Part shown: piece after piece, positions 9,671 through 18,445 of the stretch | How positions within the stretch are numbered: position 1 is the stretch's first letter | How the letters are laid out: each line of letters begins with the position of its first letter | Assembly (NCBI GenBank): GCA_015491895.1 | Contig: WFVA01000098.1 | Location: 1 to 64,000 of the forward strand | DNA from: Albidovulum sp. | GTDB lineage: Bacteria; Pseudomonadota; Alphaproteobacteria; Rhodobacterales; Rhodobacteraceae | DNA: 64,000 nucleotides | Direction: 5' to 3' | Made by a program: the position numbers and the translations under genes | Notes under the pieces: model-generated | Seen by the model: only the letters and a program-made list of their open reading frames with translations | Told to the model about the DNA's origin: nothing | Databases searched by the model: none

Positions 9671-10488
9671 TGCCGTGCACTCCAACTGAGGGAGGCATTC
9701 TTCCGCGTGTAGAATTCCCCCATGAGCCCGATCAGCAGCAGCGCCAGGCTGAGCTTGATCGGATATATGTAATCGGAGAAATGGGGATTGTAATTGATGA
9801 AGGCGAAGCCGCGGGCCTGATCAATGCAGTGAAAGAGCGGATTCCAGGAAAAGAGGGCGAGCTTGCTCGCAGGCAGCGTATTGGCGAGAAACATCTTGCC
9901 GGACGCGATCATGTTGGCGCGCGTATAGATGGTTGTGACGAGACCGATGAAATTCGGCGCCCAGGGCTTGATGGCGAGAAAGACCATGCCGATGGATACC
10001 CCGGAAAACCATGCAAGCAGAAACATCCCGATCACGCCGAAAGGCTGGTGGATTTCGAGCGGCTTCACGCCAACATGATAGCCAAACAGCACAACACATG
10101 CCGATAGCACCTGGATATAGAGCGCAGCCAGAGCGGAGGAGGTGATGGAAACGGCCGTGTTCATCGGTGCATGAAGCATCATGGGAGAAGCGGGCCCTTC
10201 CGAGCTCACAACAGCGCCGAGCGCTTTCGTGTGGGTGAGAAACAGGAAGATCCCGGACATGATATAGATCAGGAAATCCCCGCGCACGGCGCTGGCGCGC
10301 AGGCCGAGGATCGTCAGCATCACATAAAACACAGCCACCAGCACGAGCAGCTGGGCGATATTGAGCATGAGGCCGATCAGCGCATTCCCGTGGCTCTTGC
10401 GCACATTTCTGACCGTGGCGTGATAGATCACGCTCAGGAGGCCGGCTGCGGCCTGTGATTTTGTCTGTCTGCGCCGGGTTTCGAACAT
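9667..10488 (-). CDS. ABC-2 type permease for capsular/exopolysaccharide export (KpsM-like)
   Basis: A 273-residue integral membrane protein with about six hydrophobic segments (for example LMLNIAQLLVLVAVFYVMLT, IGMFLLAWFSGVSIGMVFLA, LSLALLLIGLMGEFY). The loop WNPLFHCIDQARGFAF and the following segment are characteristic of polysaccharide-export permeases of the KpsM/Wzm type, in which WNP-h-x-h-h precedes the last helices. No matching ATPase (KpsT) lies beside it, so the partner must be elsewhere. It diverges from cysQ and overlaps the following secreted-protein gene by 4 bases. Together with galU and the transferases on the other strand it marks a surface-polysaccharide locus. Confidence 0.88.
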   Translation of the reverse strand: MFETRRRQTKSQAAAGLLSVIYHATVRNVRKSHGNALIGLMLNIAQLLVLVAVFYVMLTILGLRASAVRGDFLIYIMSGIFLFLTHTKALGAVVSSEGPASPMMLHAPMNTAVSITSSALAALYIQVLSACVVLFGYHVGVKPLEIHQPFGVIGMFLLAWFSGVSIGMVFLAIKPWAPNFIGLVTTIYTRANMIASGKMFLANTLPASKLALFSWNPLFHCIDQARGFAFINYNPHFSDYIYPIKLSLALLLIGLMGEFYTRKNASLSWSARQ

Positions 10489-10629
10489 TGCCTGACCAGG
10501 GATTGCATCTGGATGTTCCAGGGATAGCAGCGAATGCTTGCCGTTTTACTGATAGCCGATCATAAGGTCTGAAAGAGATGCGATCAATGCGGTCGCGGCC
10601 GGGAAGGCCGGAGGGAAGGGAAGCTGAAG

Positions 10630-11427
10630 GTGGATCACGGAGAAATGATGAAGATCTTTCGCAGGCTGGCGATCGAGGCCGGCGAGAAGATCATGGAGAT
10701 CTACCGATCCGGGGATCTCGATGTGGAGGCGAAAAGCGATCAGAGCCCCGTGACCCGCGCCGACAAGGCCGCCGACGCGGTAATTTCCGAAGGGCTGCGC
10801 CGAGCTTTTCCTGATATCCTCCTGATAACCGAAGAACAGGCCGAAACCCATGCCCAGGCGGCTGAAAGGTTCCTGATCGTCGATCCTCTGGACGGCACGA
10901 AGGAATTCATCCGCAGGCGCGGGGATTTCACGGTGAACATCGCTTATGTGGAAGATGGTGTGCCGGTGAGGGGCGTCGTTTTTGCGCCCGCCCGCGAGCG
11001 GCTTTTCCTGACGGCGCCGGATGGCAGCGCCCGTGAGGAAACCGGCCCCCTCGGCACGGAAGAGCCCGGCCCCATGCGCAGGATCGCGGTATCAACCCCC
11101 GACAATGATGCGCTGATCGTGGTGGCGTCCAAATCCCACCGGGACAAGGCCACCGACGATTACATCTCCAGATACAAGGTGAAGGAAAGCCGCAGCGCCG
11201 GTTCTTCCCTGAAGTTTTGCCTGGTAGCCACCGGAGAAGCGGATCTCTATCCCCGCCTCGGGCGGACAATGGAATGGGATACGGCAGCCGGGCATGCGAT
11301 TTTGCGCGCGGCAGGTGGCCATGTTGTCCGGTTCGAAGATCTTGAGCCGCTGACATATGGCAAGCCGGGTTATGAAAACCCGTTTTTCATCGCGCATGCG
11401 CCGGGGGTGCGTCTCGTATCGCCGTGA
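10630..11427 (+). CDS. cysQ: 3'(2'),5'-bisphosphate nucleotidase CysQ
   Basis: CysQ hydrolyses 3'-phosphoadenosine 5'-phosphate (PAP) to AMP, removing the product of sulfate transfer from PAPS. The 265-residue product has the lithium-sensitive phosphatase motifs: SPVTRADKAAD, TEEQAE, and the metal site DPLDGTKEFI, plus EWDTAAGHAIL near the C-terminus. The start is uncertain: the GTG at 10630 has GGAGG and AAGGG within 20 bases upstream; ATG 10645 or 10648 are alternatives with GGAGA at 10639. Its position among polysaccharide genes that end in a sulfotransferase suggests its job here is PAP removal during polysaccharide sulfation, which is inference. Confidence 0.95.
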   Translation: MDHGEMMKIFRRLAIEAGEKIMEIYRSGDLDVEAKSDQSPVTRADKAADAVISEGLRRAFPDILLITEEQAETHAQAAERFLIVDPLDGTKEFIRRRGDFTVNIAYVEDGVPVRGVVFAPARERLFLTAPDGSAREETGPLGTEEPGPMRRIAVSTPDNDALIVVASKSHRDKATDDYISRYKVKESRSAGSSLKFCLVATGEADLYPRLGRTMEWDTAAGHAILRAAGGHVVRFEDLEPLTYGKPGYENPFFIAHAPGVRLVSP

Positions 11428-11597
11428 CAGGCCGAGACGCCCTCCAAAAGGCCGGGAGTATTATGCCGATCTGGAAAGTAACCCGTTTGGGTGATGCACC
11501 GGGATGGGAAAGAAGCTCGAATTATAACATTGAACAGCAATGGGAAATGGACCAATAATGAAATGTGAGCGGGGCCTGTATGTCCAGGGTGTTTAGC

Positions 11598-12491
11598 ATG
11601 ACCAAAAAAGTCACCAAGGCGATCTTTCCCGTGGCCGGCCTCGGCACGCGCTTCCTTCCGGCTACGAAATCCGTTCCCAAGGAGATCATGACGCTGGTTG
11701 ATCGCCCCCTGATCCAGTATGCGATCGACGAGGCCCGCGCGGCCGGTATCAAGGAATTCATCTTTGTGACTTCCCGCGGCAAAGGCGCGCTCGAGGATTA
11801 TTTCGATACCGCACCCGAACTCGAATCCGCCCTGCGCAATAAGGGGAAGCGGGATCTTCTGCAGGAGCTCAAAAATACCAACATGGAAAGCGGCGCCATC
11901 GCCTATATCCGCCAGCATCAGGCGCTGGGCCTGGGGCATGCCGTCTGGTGCGCGCGCCGCCTTATCGCCGACGAGCCCTTTGCCGTCATCCTGCCCGATG
12001 ACGTGATTGCGGCGGAAAAGCCCTGCCTTCAGCAGATGACGGAAGCCTATGCCGAAACAGGCGGCTGCATGGTTGCCGCGATGGAGGTTCCGGCTGACAA
12101 GGTTTCTTCCTACGGCATACTCGATGTGAAGGAAGACAGAGGCTCGCTTGTGCAGGCGGCCGGGATGGTCGAGAAACCGGAGCGGGATCAGGCGCCTTCC
12201 AACCTCGCCGTGATCGGGCGCTATATCCTCACCCCGGACGTGCTTCGCAATCTCAACCGGATGAAGCAGGGCAGCGGCGGCGAGATTCAGCTGACGGACG
12301 CCATCGCCGAAGAAATCGCCAATGGCCGGGATGTCTTTGGTCTGCGGTTCAGGGGCCAGCGTTTCGATTGCGGATCGAAGGCCGGCTTCCTGCAGGCAAC
12401 GGTTGCCTTCGGTCTGGCGCGCGACGATCTGCGCGAGGAATTTTCCGATTACCTCACCGAACTGATCGCCCTGCAGAACGCCGCTCAGTAG
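11598..12491 (+). CDS. galU: UTP--glucose-1-phosphate uridylyltransferase GalU
   Basis: GalU makes UDP-glucose, the glucosyl donor for exopolysaccharide. The 297-residue product shows the nucleotidyltransferase signature FPVAGLGTRFLPATKSVPKE at its N-terminus, the DDVI acidic pair in LPDDVIAAEKP, VEKPERD and the sugar-binding GEIQLTDAI. I chose the ATG at 11598 since it gives the canonical N-terminus MTKKVTKAIFPVAG; in-frame starts at 11565 and 11580 would add unconserved residues. It lies 170 bases after cysQ and about 100 bases before the first glycosyltransferase, in the same direction. Confidence 0.98.
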   Translation: MTKKVTKAIFPVAGLGTRFLPATKSVPKEIMTLVDRPLIQYAIDEARAAGIKEFIFVTSRGKGALEDYFDTAPELESALRNKGKRDLLQELKNTNMESGAIAYIRQHQALGLGHAVWCARRLIADEPFAVILPDDVIAAEKPCLQQMTEAYAETGGCMVAAMEVPADKVSSYGILDVKEDRGSLVQAAGMVEKPERDQAPSNLAVIGRYILTPDVLRNLNRMKQGSGGEIQLTDAIAEEIANGRDVFGLRFRGQRFDCGSKAGFLQATVAFGLARDDLREEFSDYLTELIALQNAAQ

Positions 12492-12588
12492 CAAGCCTCT
12501 TCTCAAATCGCGCCTGTTCTGCCAGAGAAGGCAGATATCATCGCTTTTTGTGCAAAAACATGTGACCTTGAGCAGGGATCGGTATGTC

Positions 12589-13608
12589 ATGAGTCTGGCG
12601 CGCGAACTGAGAAAGGCATACGGGCTTCGGTGGAAGCGGCGCCGTTTGCTTTGGCGTGCCTTGAGGAAGCGGCGCGAGATATCGGCAGTCAGGGATCGCA
12701 CGAAGGCAATAGCGCCGGGAGATGTGCTCCTGTTTGCCGTTGTGCGAAACGAGATCGAACGCCTTCCCCATTTCCTTGATCACTACCGCCGGATCGGTGT
12801 GGATCACTTTCTCGTTATCGATAATGCAAGCAATGACGGCACGGGCCCCTTTCTGGCCGCCCAGCGGGATCTTTCTCTCTGGCAGACGCCGCACAGCTAC
12901 AAGCAATCGCGCTTCGGGATGGATTGGCTCACCTGGCTCATGATCCGGTACGGGCACGGGCATTGGTGCGTTACGGTGGATGCCGATGAAATCCTGATCT
13001 ATCCGCATCATGACAAGCGCAGCCTGAAGGATCTCGGGCGCCGGCTCGAGGCGCAGGGGCAGCATAGCTTCGGTGCGATCATGCTTGACATGTATCCAAA
13101 GGGCCCGATCGGCGATCAGATCTACAGGCCCGGAGATGATCCGTTTGCGATCCTTTCATGGTTCGATGCCGGAAATTACACCTTCACCCCTCAGCCGGAG
13201 ATCGCCAACACCTGGATCCGGGGTGGTGTCCGGGCGCGGTATTTCTTTGCCGACCGCCCGGAGCGTGCGCCAACCATGGGCAAGAAGCCCTTCGTGAAAT
13301 GGAACCGCCGTTACGTATACATGAACTCAACCCATTCTCTCCTGCCGCGCCGGCTCAATCCGGTTCATGATCTTTCCGGCAGAATGACGGCCGGCATCCT
13401 CCTGCACAGCAAATTCCTGCCTTCGGTGATCGGGCGCTCACTGGAGGAGAAGGAGAGGGCCGAGCATTTCGCCGTGAGCAGCCTTTATGATTCCTATTAC
13501 GAAGGCCTGGCGCAAAATCCTGATTTCTGGGGGCCGCAATCGGTGCACTTCGAGGGCTGGGAGCAGCTTGAGGCGCTGGGGCTCATGGCGCGGGGCGGTT
13601 GGGAGTGA
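12589..13608 (+). CDS. Family-2-type glycosyltransferase (PF13704-like), copy 1
   Basis: A 339-residue soluble protein. After a very basic N-terminus comes a GT-A fold: VVRNEIERLPHFLDHYRRIG, then VIDNASNDGTGPFL for nucleotide binding and VTVDADEILIYP, a D-x-D motif for metal and donor sugar. These match the 'glycosyl transferase family 2' variant (Glyco_tranf_2_4) common in marine alphaproteobacteria. The ATG at 12589 aligns with the paralogue downstream; an upstream GTG at 12550 is possible. It is a clear duplicate of the gene at 13699, sharing for example LDMYPKG, PHSYK and N-STH-LLPR-LN. The sugar and acceptor cannot be told from sequence. Confidence 0.88.
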   Translation: MSLARELRKAYGLRWKRRRLLWRALRKRREISAVRDRTKAIAPGDVLLFAVVRNEIERLPHFLDHYRRIGVDHFLVIDNASNDGTGPFLAAQRDLSLWQTPHSYKQSRFGMDWLTWLMIRYGHGHWCVTVDADEILIYPHHDKRSLKDLGRRLEAQGQHSFGAIMLDMYPKGPIGDQIYRPGDDPFAILSWFDAGNYTFTPQPEIANTWIRGGVRARYFFADRPERAPTMGKKPFVKWNRRYVYMNSTHSLLPRRLNPVHDLSGRMTAGILLHSKFLPSVIGRSLEEKERAEHFAVSSLYDSYYEGLAQNPDFWGPQSVHFEGWEQLEALGLMARGGWE

Positions 13609-13698
13609 AGCGGGCGCAAATGCCCGCCTTGTGCAAATGACACGCATACGCAGCAATTTCAGCGCACGGGATTCCCATTTCGTTCAGATTCAATCAGT

Positions 13699-14784
13699 AT
13701 GGCGGCAATGGGCGGGGCCTGCATCATGCGGGAGACCCGCATCAGGATGGCGCAGGTTGGATATCGGGCCGTGAGCAAGATTCTGGAAGCATATCGCCTG
13801 AGAGTGCGGCGGAAAAGGAAGCTGCTGCGCGCAATCGGAAAGCGCCGGGAACTGAGCAGTGTTGCCGACCGCACGCGCGAGATCAGGCCGGGCGATATCC
13901 TGTGCTTCACGGTGCTGCGCAACGAACGGATCCGTCTTTCATATTTCCTTCGCTATTATCGCAATCTGGGCGTGGATCACTTCCTGATGATCGACAATGC
14001 CAGTGATGACGGCAGCCGGGAATTTCTGGCCGAACAGCCCGATGTATCGCTCTGGACGACCCCGCACAGCTACAAGCGCTCCAATTTTGGGACCGACTGG
14101 ATCAACGGCCTCCTGCGGCGTCATGCCCATGGGCATTGGGCGCTCGTCGTGGATGTGGACGAATTCCTCGTCTATCCTTTCTGCGACACCCGCCCGCTCG
14201 GGGCGCTCGTGGATTGGCTGGATGCCTCCTCGGCGCGGACCTTTGGCGCAATGCTTCTGGACATGTATCCAAAGGGATCCATCGACGCCGTGCCATACCG
14301 GGCCGGGCAGAATCCATTCGAGATCGCGAACTGGTTTGACAGCGGGAACTATGTGATGGAGAAAAATCCGCTCTACAGAAATCTCTGGGTTCAGGGCGGC
14401 CCCAGGATGCGGGAATTCTTCGCTGACACTCCGGAGCGTGCGCCTGCGCTCAACAAGATTCCGCTTGTGAAATGGCAGCGCAATTACGCCTTCGTCAATT
14501 CCACGCATATGCTCCTGCCGCGCGGCCTCAATCTTGTTTATGATGAATGGGGGGGCGAGAAGACATCGGGATGCCTTCTGCACGCGAAGTTTCTGGATAC
14601 TTTCCGGGAAAAGGCCCGTGAAGAGCTGGGAAGGCGCCAGCATTACGCCAACAGCCATGAATACAGGGCTTACCACGAGCGCCTGAGCAAGGATTCGGAT
14701 CTCTGGTGCCAGTGGTCCGAGAAATACATAAACTGGCGTCAGCTGGAGATCCTGGGGTTGATGTCCAAGGGGAACTGGGCATGA
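13699..14784 (+). CDS. Family-2-type glycosyltransferase (PF13704-like), copy 2
   Basis: The second of two paralogues, 361 residues from the first ATG (13726 and 13747 are alternatives that would remove 9 or 16 residues). The GT-A elements are LRNERIRLSYFLRYYRNLG, MIDNASDDGSREFL and the D-x-D motif VVDVDEFLVYP. It shares FGAMLLDMYPKGSID, FFADTPERAP and VNSTHMLLPRGLN with copy 1. The C-terminus is tryptophan-rich and ends GLMSKGNWA, like GLMARGGWE in copy 1. The stop overlaps the start of the next gene by ATGA, so the two are probably translated together. Confidence 0.88.
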   Translation: MAAMGGACIMRETRIRMAQVGYRAVSKILEAYRLRVRRKRKLLRAIGKRRELSSVADRTREIRPGDILCFTVLRNERIRLSYFLRYYRNLGVDHFLMIDNASDDGSREFLAEQPDVSLWTTPHSYKRSNFGTDWINGLLRRHAHGHWALVVDVDEFLVYPFCDTRPLGALVDWLDASSARTFGAMLLDMYPKGSIDAVPYRAGQNPFEIANWFDSGNYVMEKNPLYRNLWVQGGPRMREFFADTPERAPALNKIPLVKWQRNYAFVNSTHMLLPRGLNLVYDEWGGEKTSGCLLHAKFLDTFREKAREELGRRQHYANSHEYRAYHERLSKDSDLWCQWSEKYINWRQLEILGLMSKGNWA

Positions 14785-16511
14785 GGCCGATACCATCAGC
14801 CCGCACGGATCCGGGCCTGGGGGTGATCCTGCTGGTTCATTCCTCGCTTGCACGTGCGGCGCAGGTGGCGCGGCATTGGGCGGAAAGCGGATGCCCCCTC
14901 GTCATCCATGTGGACAAGGCCGTGAGCGCAGAGCGACACGCGGAATTCAGAAGCGCGCTGGTGGGGATTCCCGATGTCCTGTTTTCGCCGCGGCTCCACT
15001 GCGAATGGGGCAAGTGGTCCATCGTGCGCGCAACGCAGACAGCGGCCGAAATGATGCTCGAATCCTTCCCGGAGGTCCGGCATGTCTTTCTGGCTTCCGG
15101 CTCATGCCTGCCGCTGCGCCCCGTTGCCGATCTGCGCGCCTATCTGGAGCGCCGCCCGCAGACTGATTTCATAGAATCGGCGAATGTCGAGGAGGTCCCC
15201 TGGATCGTGGGCGGGCTGGGGCAGGAGCGCTTCACGCTGCGCTTCCCCTTCTCGTGGAAGAAGCAGCGCCGCCTTTTCGATGCCCATGTGCGCCTTCAGC
15301 GCCGCCTTGGCTATTGCCGCCGCATTCCCGAAGGCATCGTGCCGCATATCGGCTCCCAGTGGTGGTGCCTCACACGCAGGACCCTCACCGCCATCCTCGA
15401 GGATCCCCGGCGCCGGGAATACGATCGCTATTTCTCCCGCGTCTGGATCCCGGACGAATCCTATTTCCAGACATTGGCGCGCCTTCATTCGCGCCGGCTC
15501 GAAAGCCGTTCGCTGACGCTTGCCAAATTCGATCACCAGGGCAAGCCGCACATGTTCTATGATGATCATCTCCAGCTTCTGAAGCGCTCCAGATGCTTCG
15601 TTGCCCGCAAGATCTGGCCGAAGGCGGATCTCCTCTACAAGACTTTCCTGCGAGCAACCGAAAGCCCGCCGAGCGTGGTTGAGCCGGATCCAAATCCGAT
15701 CGACAAGCTCTTTTCGAGCGCCAGGGAACGGCGCGTGCGCGGAAGGGCGGGGCTCTACATGCACAGCAGATTCCCCGCACCGGGGCGCGACAACGGGCTT
15801 ACCTGTGCGCCCTATTCGGTGTTTGAAGGGTTCAGCGATCTTTTCATCGATTTCGAAACCTGGCTCAGTCGCACCACGGGTGCGCGTGTGCATGGGCATC
15901 TCTTTGCCCCGCACGGGGCCGAATTCGAGGGTGGACAGGATGTCTTTGCCGGCGGATTGTCTTCATCCGCGGCCGTGCGCGATCGAAATCCGCGTCTGTT
16001 TCTCGCCAGCCTGATCTGGAACATGCGGGGCGAGCATCAGGCATTCCAGTATGGCCCCGATGACAGCCCGAAAGCAGGCCATCTGATCGCGCAGGATCCG
16101 AATGCGCAGATTTGCGTCATCACGGGCGCTTGGGTGATACCGCTCTTTCATTCCAGTCTCAACTTTTCCGTGATCCGAAAGATCGCGGCGCTGCGCCAAA
16201 GAGCGGAGGCAGCCCATGTGGAAATCCTGCGCTCCCACGCTACCCGGGCCCGGGTCAGGATCTGGAGCCTTGCGGAATTCATGGAAAATCCGATGGAGAA
16301 CCTTCAGATCATCGCCGACGATATTTCACCGCGCGCCATGCGCAAGCTGACGCAAGCGCCCCGCCTTGCCAATCTCGCGGGCTTCGGAAAATTCCTGCAG
16401 GATCTCAAGAATCACGGTATGCACCCATACATGATGGGAAATTTCCCGCCCGACAACATCCAGCCAATCCGCCTGCGCCCTTCCGGCGCACGGCCCCGGA
16501 TTCTGAAGTAG
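14781..16511 (+). CDS. GT14-like beta-1,6-N-acetylglucosaminyltransferase with DUF5928-type C-terminal domain
   Basis: A 576-residue protein. Residues 10-290 look like the core-2/I-branching (GT14) fold: VILLVHSSLARAAQVARHW, VIHVDKAVS, SPRLHCEWGKWSIVRAT, the FLASGSCLPLRP segment (usual 'SG-D-PL' site) and IPDESYFQTL with the catalytic-type Glu. Residues 310-576 form a second domain (GLYMHSRFPAPGRDNGLT, FDLFID-type segments, CVITGAWVIPLFHSS) that I recall as DUF5927/DUF5928 in Rhodobacterales. The start at 14781 overlaps the upstream stop by 4 bases. The sulfotransferase follows 4 bases after the stop. It presumably adds or branches an amino sugar on the exported polymer; substrate unknown. 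Confidence 0.85.
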   Translation: MRPIPSARTDPGLGVILLVHSSLARAAQVARHWAESGCPLVIHVDKAVSAERHAEFRSALVGIPDVLFSPRLHCEWGKWSIVRATQTAAEMMLESFPEVRHVFLASGSCLPLRPVADLRAYLERRPQTDFIESANVEEVPWIVGGLGQERFTLRFPFSWKKQRRLFDAHVRLQRRLGYCRRIPEGIVPHIGSQWWCLTRRTLTAILEDPRRREYDRYFSRVWIPDESYFQTLARLHSRRLESRSLTLAKFDHQGKPHMFYDDHLQLLKRSRCFVARKIWPKADLLYKTFLRATESPPSVVEPDPNPIDKLFSSARERRVRGRAGLYMHSRFPAPGRDNGLTCAPYSVFEGFSDLFIDFETWLSRTTGARVHGHLFAPHGAEFEGGQDVFAGGLSSSAAVRDRNPRLFLASLIWNMRGEHQAFQYGPDDSPKAGHLIAQDPNAQICVITGAWVIPLFHSSLNFSVIRKIAALRQRAEAAHVEILRSHATRARVRIWSLAEFMENPMENLQIIADDISPRAMRKLTQAPRLANLAGFGKFLQDLKNHGMHPYMMGNFPPDNIQPIRLRPSGARPRILK

Positions 16512-16515
16512 CGCC

Positions 16516-17943
16516 ATGGCCGCGCAGTTCGATCATTTCATCATCCTTGCAGGCATGAGAACCGGCTCGAACTTTCTCGAAGCCAATATCAATCAGTTTC
16601 CCGGCCTTGCCTGTCATGGCGAGGCCTTCAATCCTTCCTTCCTGTGCTATCCCGATGGCAAGGCCCGCTTCGGTTTCACGCTGGAGAAGCGCGAGGCCGA
16701 TCCCATCGGCTTCATCCGGGCGATGCGAGAAGGCACAACCGGCCTCGCTGGATTTCGTTTCTTCCACGATCACGATCCGCGTGTGCTGCGCCATTGCCTT
16801 GCGGATCGCCGCTGCGCCAAGATCGTGCTCAGCCGCAACCCGCTCGAGAGCTACATTTCCCGGAAGATTGCCCGCAAGACGGGCCAGTGGAAGCTCACCG
16901 ATGCAAGGCACGCCAAGGCCGCCAAGGTCCGTTTCGATCGGGGCGAGTTCGAGGAGCATCTCGTGAAGGAGCATTCATGGAGGGCGGAAATCAGATCCGC
17001 CCTTCAGAAAACCGGCCAGGCCGGGTTTTATCTGGATTACGAGGATATCGCCGATATCGACGTTCTGAACGGGCTCGCCCGTTTCCTCGGGCAGCCGGAC
17101 AGGATCAGGGGTCTCTCGGGCGCGGTGCGCAAGCAGAACCCGGGTCCGCCCGTGGCCAAGGTCACCAACCCTGCCGAGATGCGGGAGGCATTGTGCGAAC
17201 TGGATCCCTTCGGCCTTTCACGGCTCCCGGATTTCGAGCCGGCACGGGGGGCGCTTGTTTCGGGCTATGTGGCCGGGGTCTCGGCACCGATCCTCTATCT
17301 GCCCGTGCGGATCGGGCTCGAGGGCCATGTGATGGACTGGATGGCGGCGCTCGAGGGCGTGGAGCGATCGGAGCTTGGGCGCGGGTTTACCCAAAAGACC
17401 CTGCGCCAGTGGAAACGGCGCCATCCCGGCCACCGCAGCTTCACGGTGGTGCGCCATCCCCTCGCCCGCGCCCATGCCGCCTTCTGCAATCATATCCTGA
17501 ACAGGGGGGAGGGAGGCTTCGCCGCAATCCGGGAAAGCCTGCGCCGCAATTACGGCATGGCCCTGCCCGAAATGACCCCGGCCAAAAAATACGACAGACG
17601 TACCCACCGGCGCGCCTTCCTCCGGTTTCTCCGCTTCCTCAAGATGAATCTCGCCGGTCAGACGGGAATCCGCATCGATCCTTCCTGGGCCAGCCAGAGC
17701 AATGTGATACGCGGGTTCGCCGGTTTTGCCCTGCCCGACATGGTGCTGCGGGCGGAAAGCCTTGCCGAAGGGCTTCCTCGGCTCGCTGCCGAGGCCGGAG
17801 TGGAAGGCACAACCATCCCTGAACTGCGGGAGGATCATCCCGTCACGCTTGCGGAAATTCACGATGACGAACTGGAAGCCGCGGCGCGCGATGTCTATCA
17901 GCGTGATTACATGATGTTTGGCTATCGCGCCTGGGAGGGCTAG
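16516..17943 (+). CDS. NodH-like sulfotransferase, apparent two-domain protein
   Basis: The 475-residue product begins with a NodH-type sulfotransferase: the PAPS 5'-phosphosulfate loop is FIILAGMRTGSNFLEANI and the 3'-phosphate site is KIVLSRNPLESYISRKIA. This domain ends near residue 240. The remainder looks like a second sulfotransferase fold of the Sulfotransfer_2 kind, with FTVVRHPLARAHAAFCNHIL as a 3'-phosphate-binding helix, but its expected P-loop position reads LYLPVRIGLEGHVMDWM and lacks the usual Lys-(Ser/Thr). It would transfer sulfate from PAPS to the polysaccharide. The gene follows the GT14-like gene by 4 bases and converges on ptsN with 4 bases between the stops. Confidence 0.85.
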   Translation: MAAQFDHFIILAGMRTGSNFLEANINQFPGLACHGEAFNPSFLCYPDGKARFGFTLEKREADPIGFIRAMREGTTGLAGFRFFHDHDPRVLRHCLADRRCAKIVLSRNPLESYISRKIARKTGQWKLTDARHAKAAKVRFDRGEFEEHLVKEHSWRAEIRSALQKTGQAGFYLDYEDIADIDVLNGLARFLGQPDRIRGLSGAVRKQNPGPPVAKVTNPAEMREALCELDPFGLSRLPDFEPARGALVSGYVAGVSAPILYLPVRIGLEGHVMDWMAALEGVERSELGRGFTQKTLRQWKRRHPGHRSFTVVRHPLARAHAAFCNHILNRGEGGFAAIRESLRRNYGMALPEMTPAKKYDRRTHRRAFLRFLRFLKMNLAGQTGIRIDPSWASQSNVIRGFAGFALPDMVLRAESLAEGLPRLAAEAGVEGTTIPELREDHPVTLAEIHDDELEAAARDVYQRDYMMFGYRAWEG

Positions 17944-17947
17944 AGGC

Positions 17948-18412
17948 TCAGGCGGCCTGCGAAGTGCGGCTTTCCGTGAGCAATGCGTGCAGGGCAACCG
18001 GATCATCATTGGCGCGCAGCTTTGCGCAGATGTCCTTGTCGCGCATGGTGCGGGAAACGAGGGCCAGTGCCTTCAGATGCTCCACGCCCGTATCCTCGGG
18101 CGCAAACAGGGCGAAGACAAGATCCACAGGCTGGCGATCCACAGAGCCATAATCGAGCGGCTTCTGAAGCCGCAGGAAGGCGCCATTGATTCCGCTGAGC
18201 CCGGGCAGGCGCGCATGGGGCAGGGCGACCCCATGGCCAACGCCTGTCGGACCAAGGCTTTCGCGCTCCTGAAGGGCATCGAAGGCTTCATCGGCATTCA
18301 CGTCACAGCAAGAAGACATGATCTGGCCCAATTGCTGGAAAAGGCGCTTCTTGCTGCTCACCTGCCCCAGCACACGCACCGCTTCCGGCTTCAGAAAACT
18401 GGAAAGTTCCAT
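17948..18412 (-). CDS. ptsN: Nitrogen-regulatory PTS IIA component PtsN (EIIA-Ntr)
   Basis: A 154-residue EIIA-Ntr protein that accepts phosphate from NPr and tunes potassium and nitrogen-related regulators. The phosphorylated histidine lies in VGHGVALPHARLPGLSG (the PHAR motif). The remaining sequence (LVSRTMRDKDICAKLRAN, HALLTES) fits the family, and the length is normal. It is last in the rnd-lpt-hpf-ptsN run on the minus strand, 33 bases after hpf, the same order seen around rpoN in many proteobacteria. Confidence 0.95.
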   Translation of the reverse strand: MELSSFLKPEAVRVLGQVSSKKRLFQQLGQIMSSCCDVNADEAFDALQERESLGPTGVGHGVALPHARLPGLSGINGAFLRLQKPLDYGSVDRQPVDLVFALFAPEDTGVEHLKALALVSRTMRDKDICAKLRANDDPVALHALLTESRTSQAA

Positions 18413-18445
18413 GAATGCTCACTTCTTGCTCTGGCTGGTGTTTGG

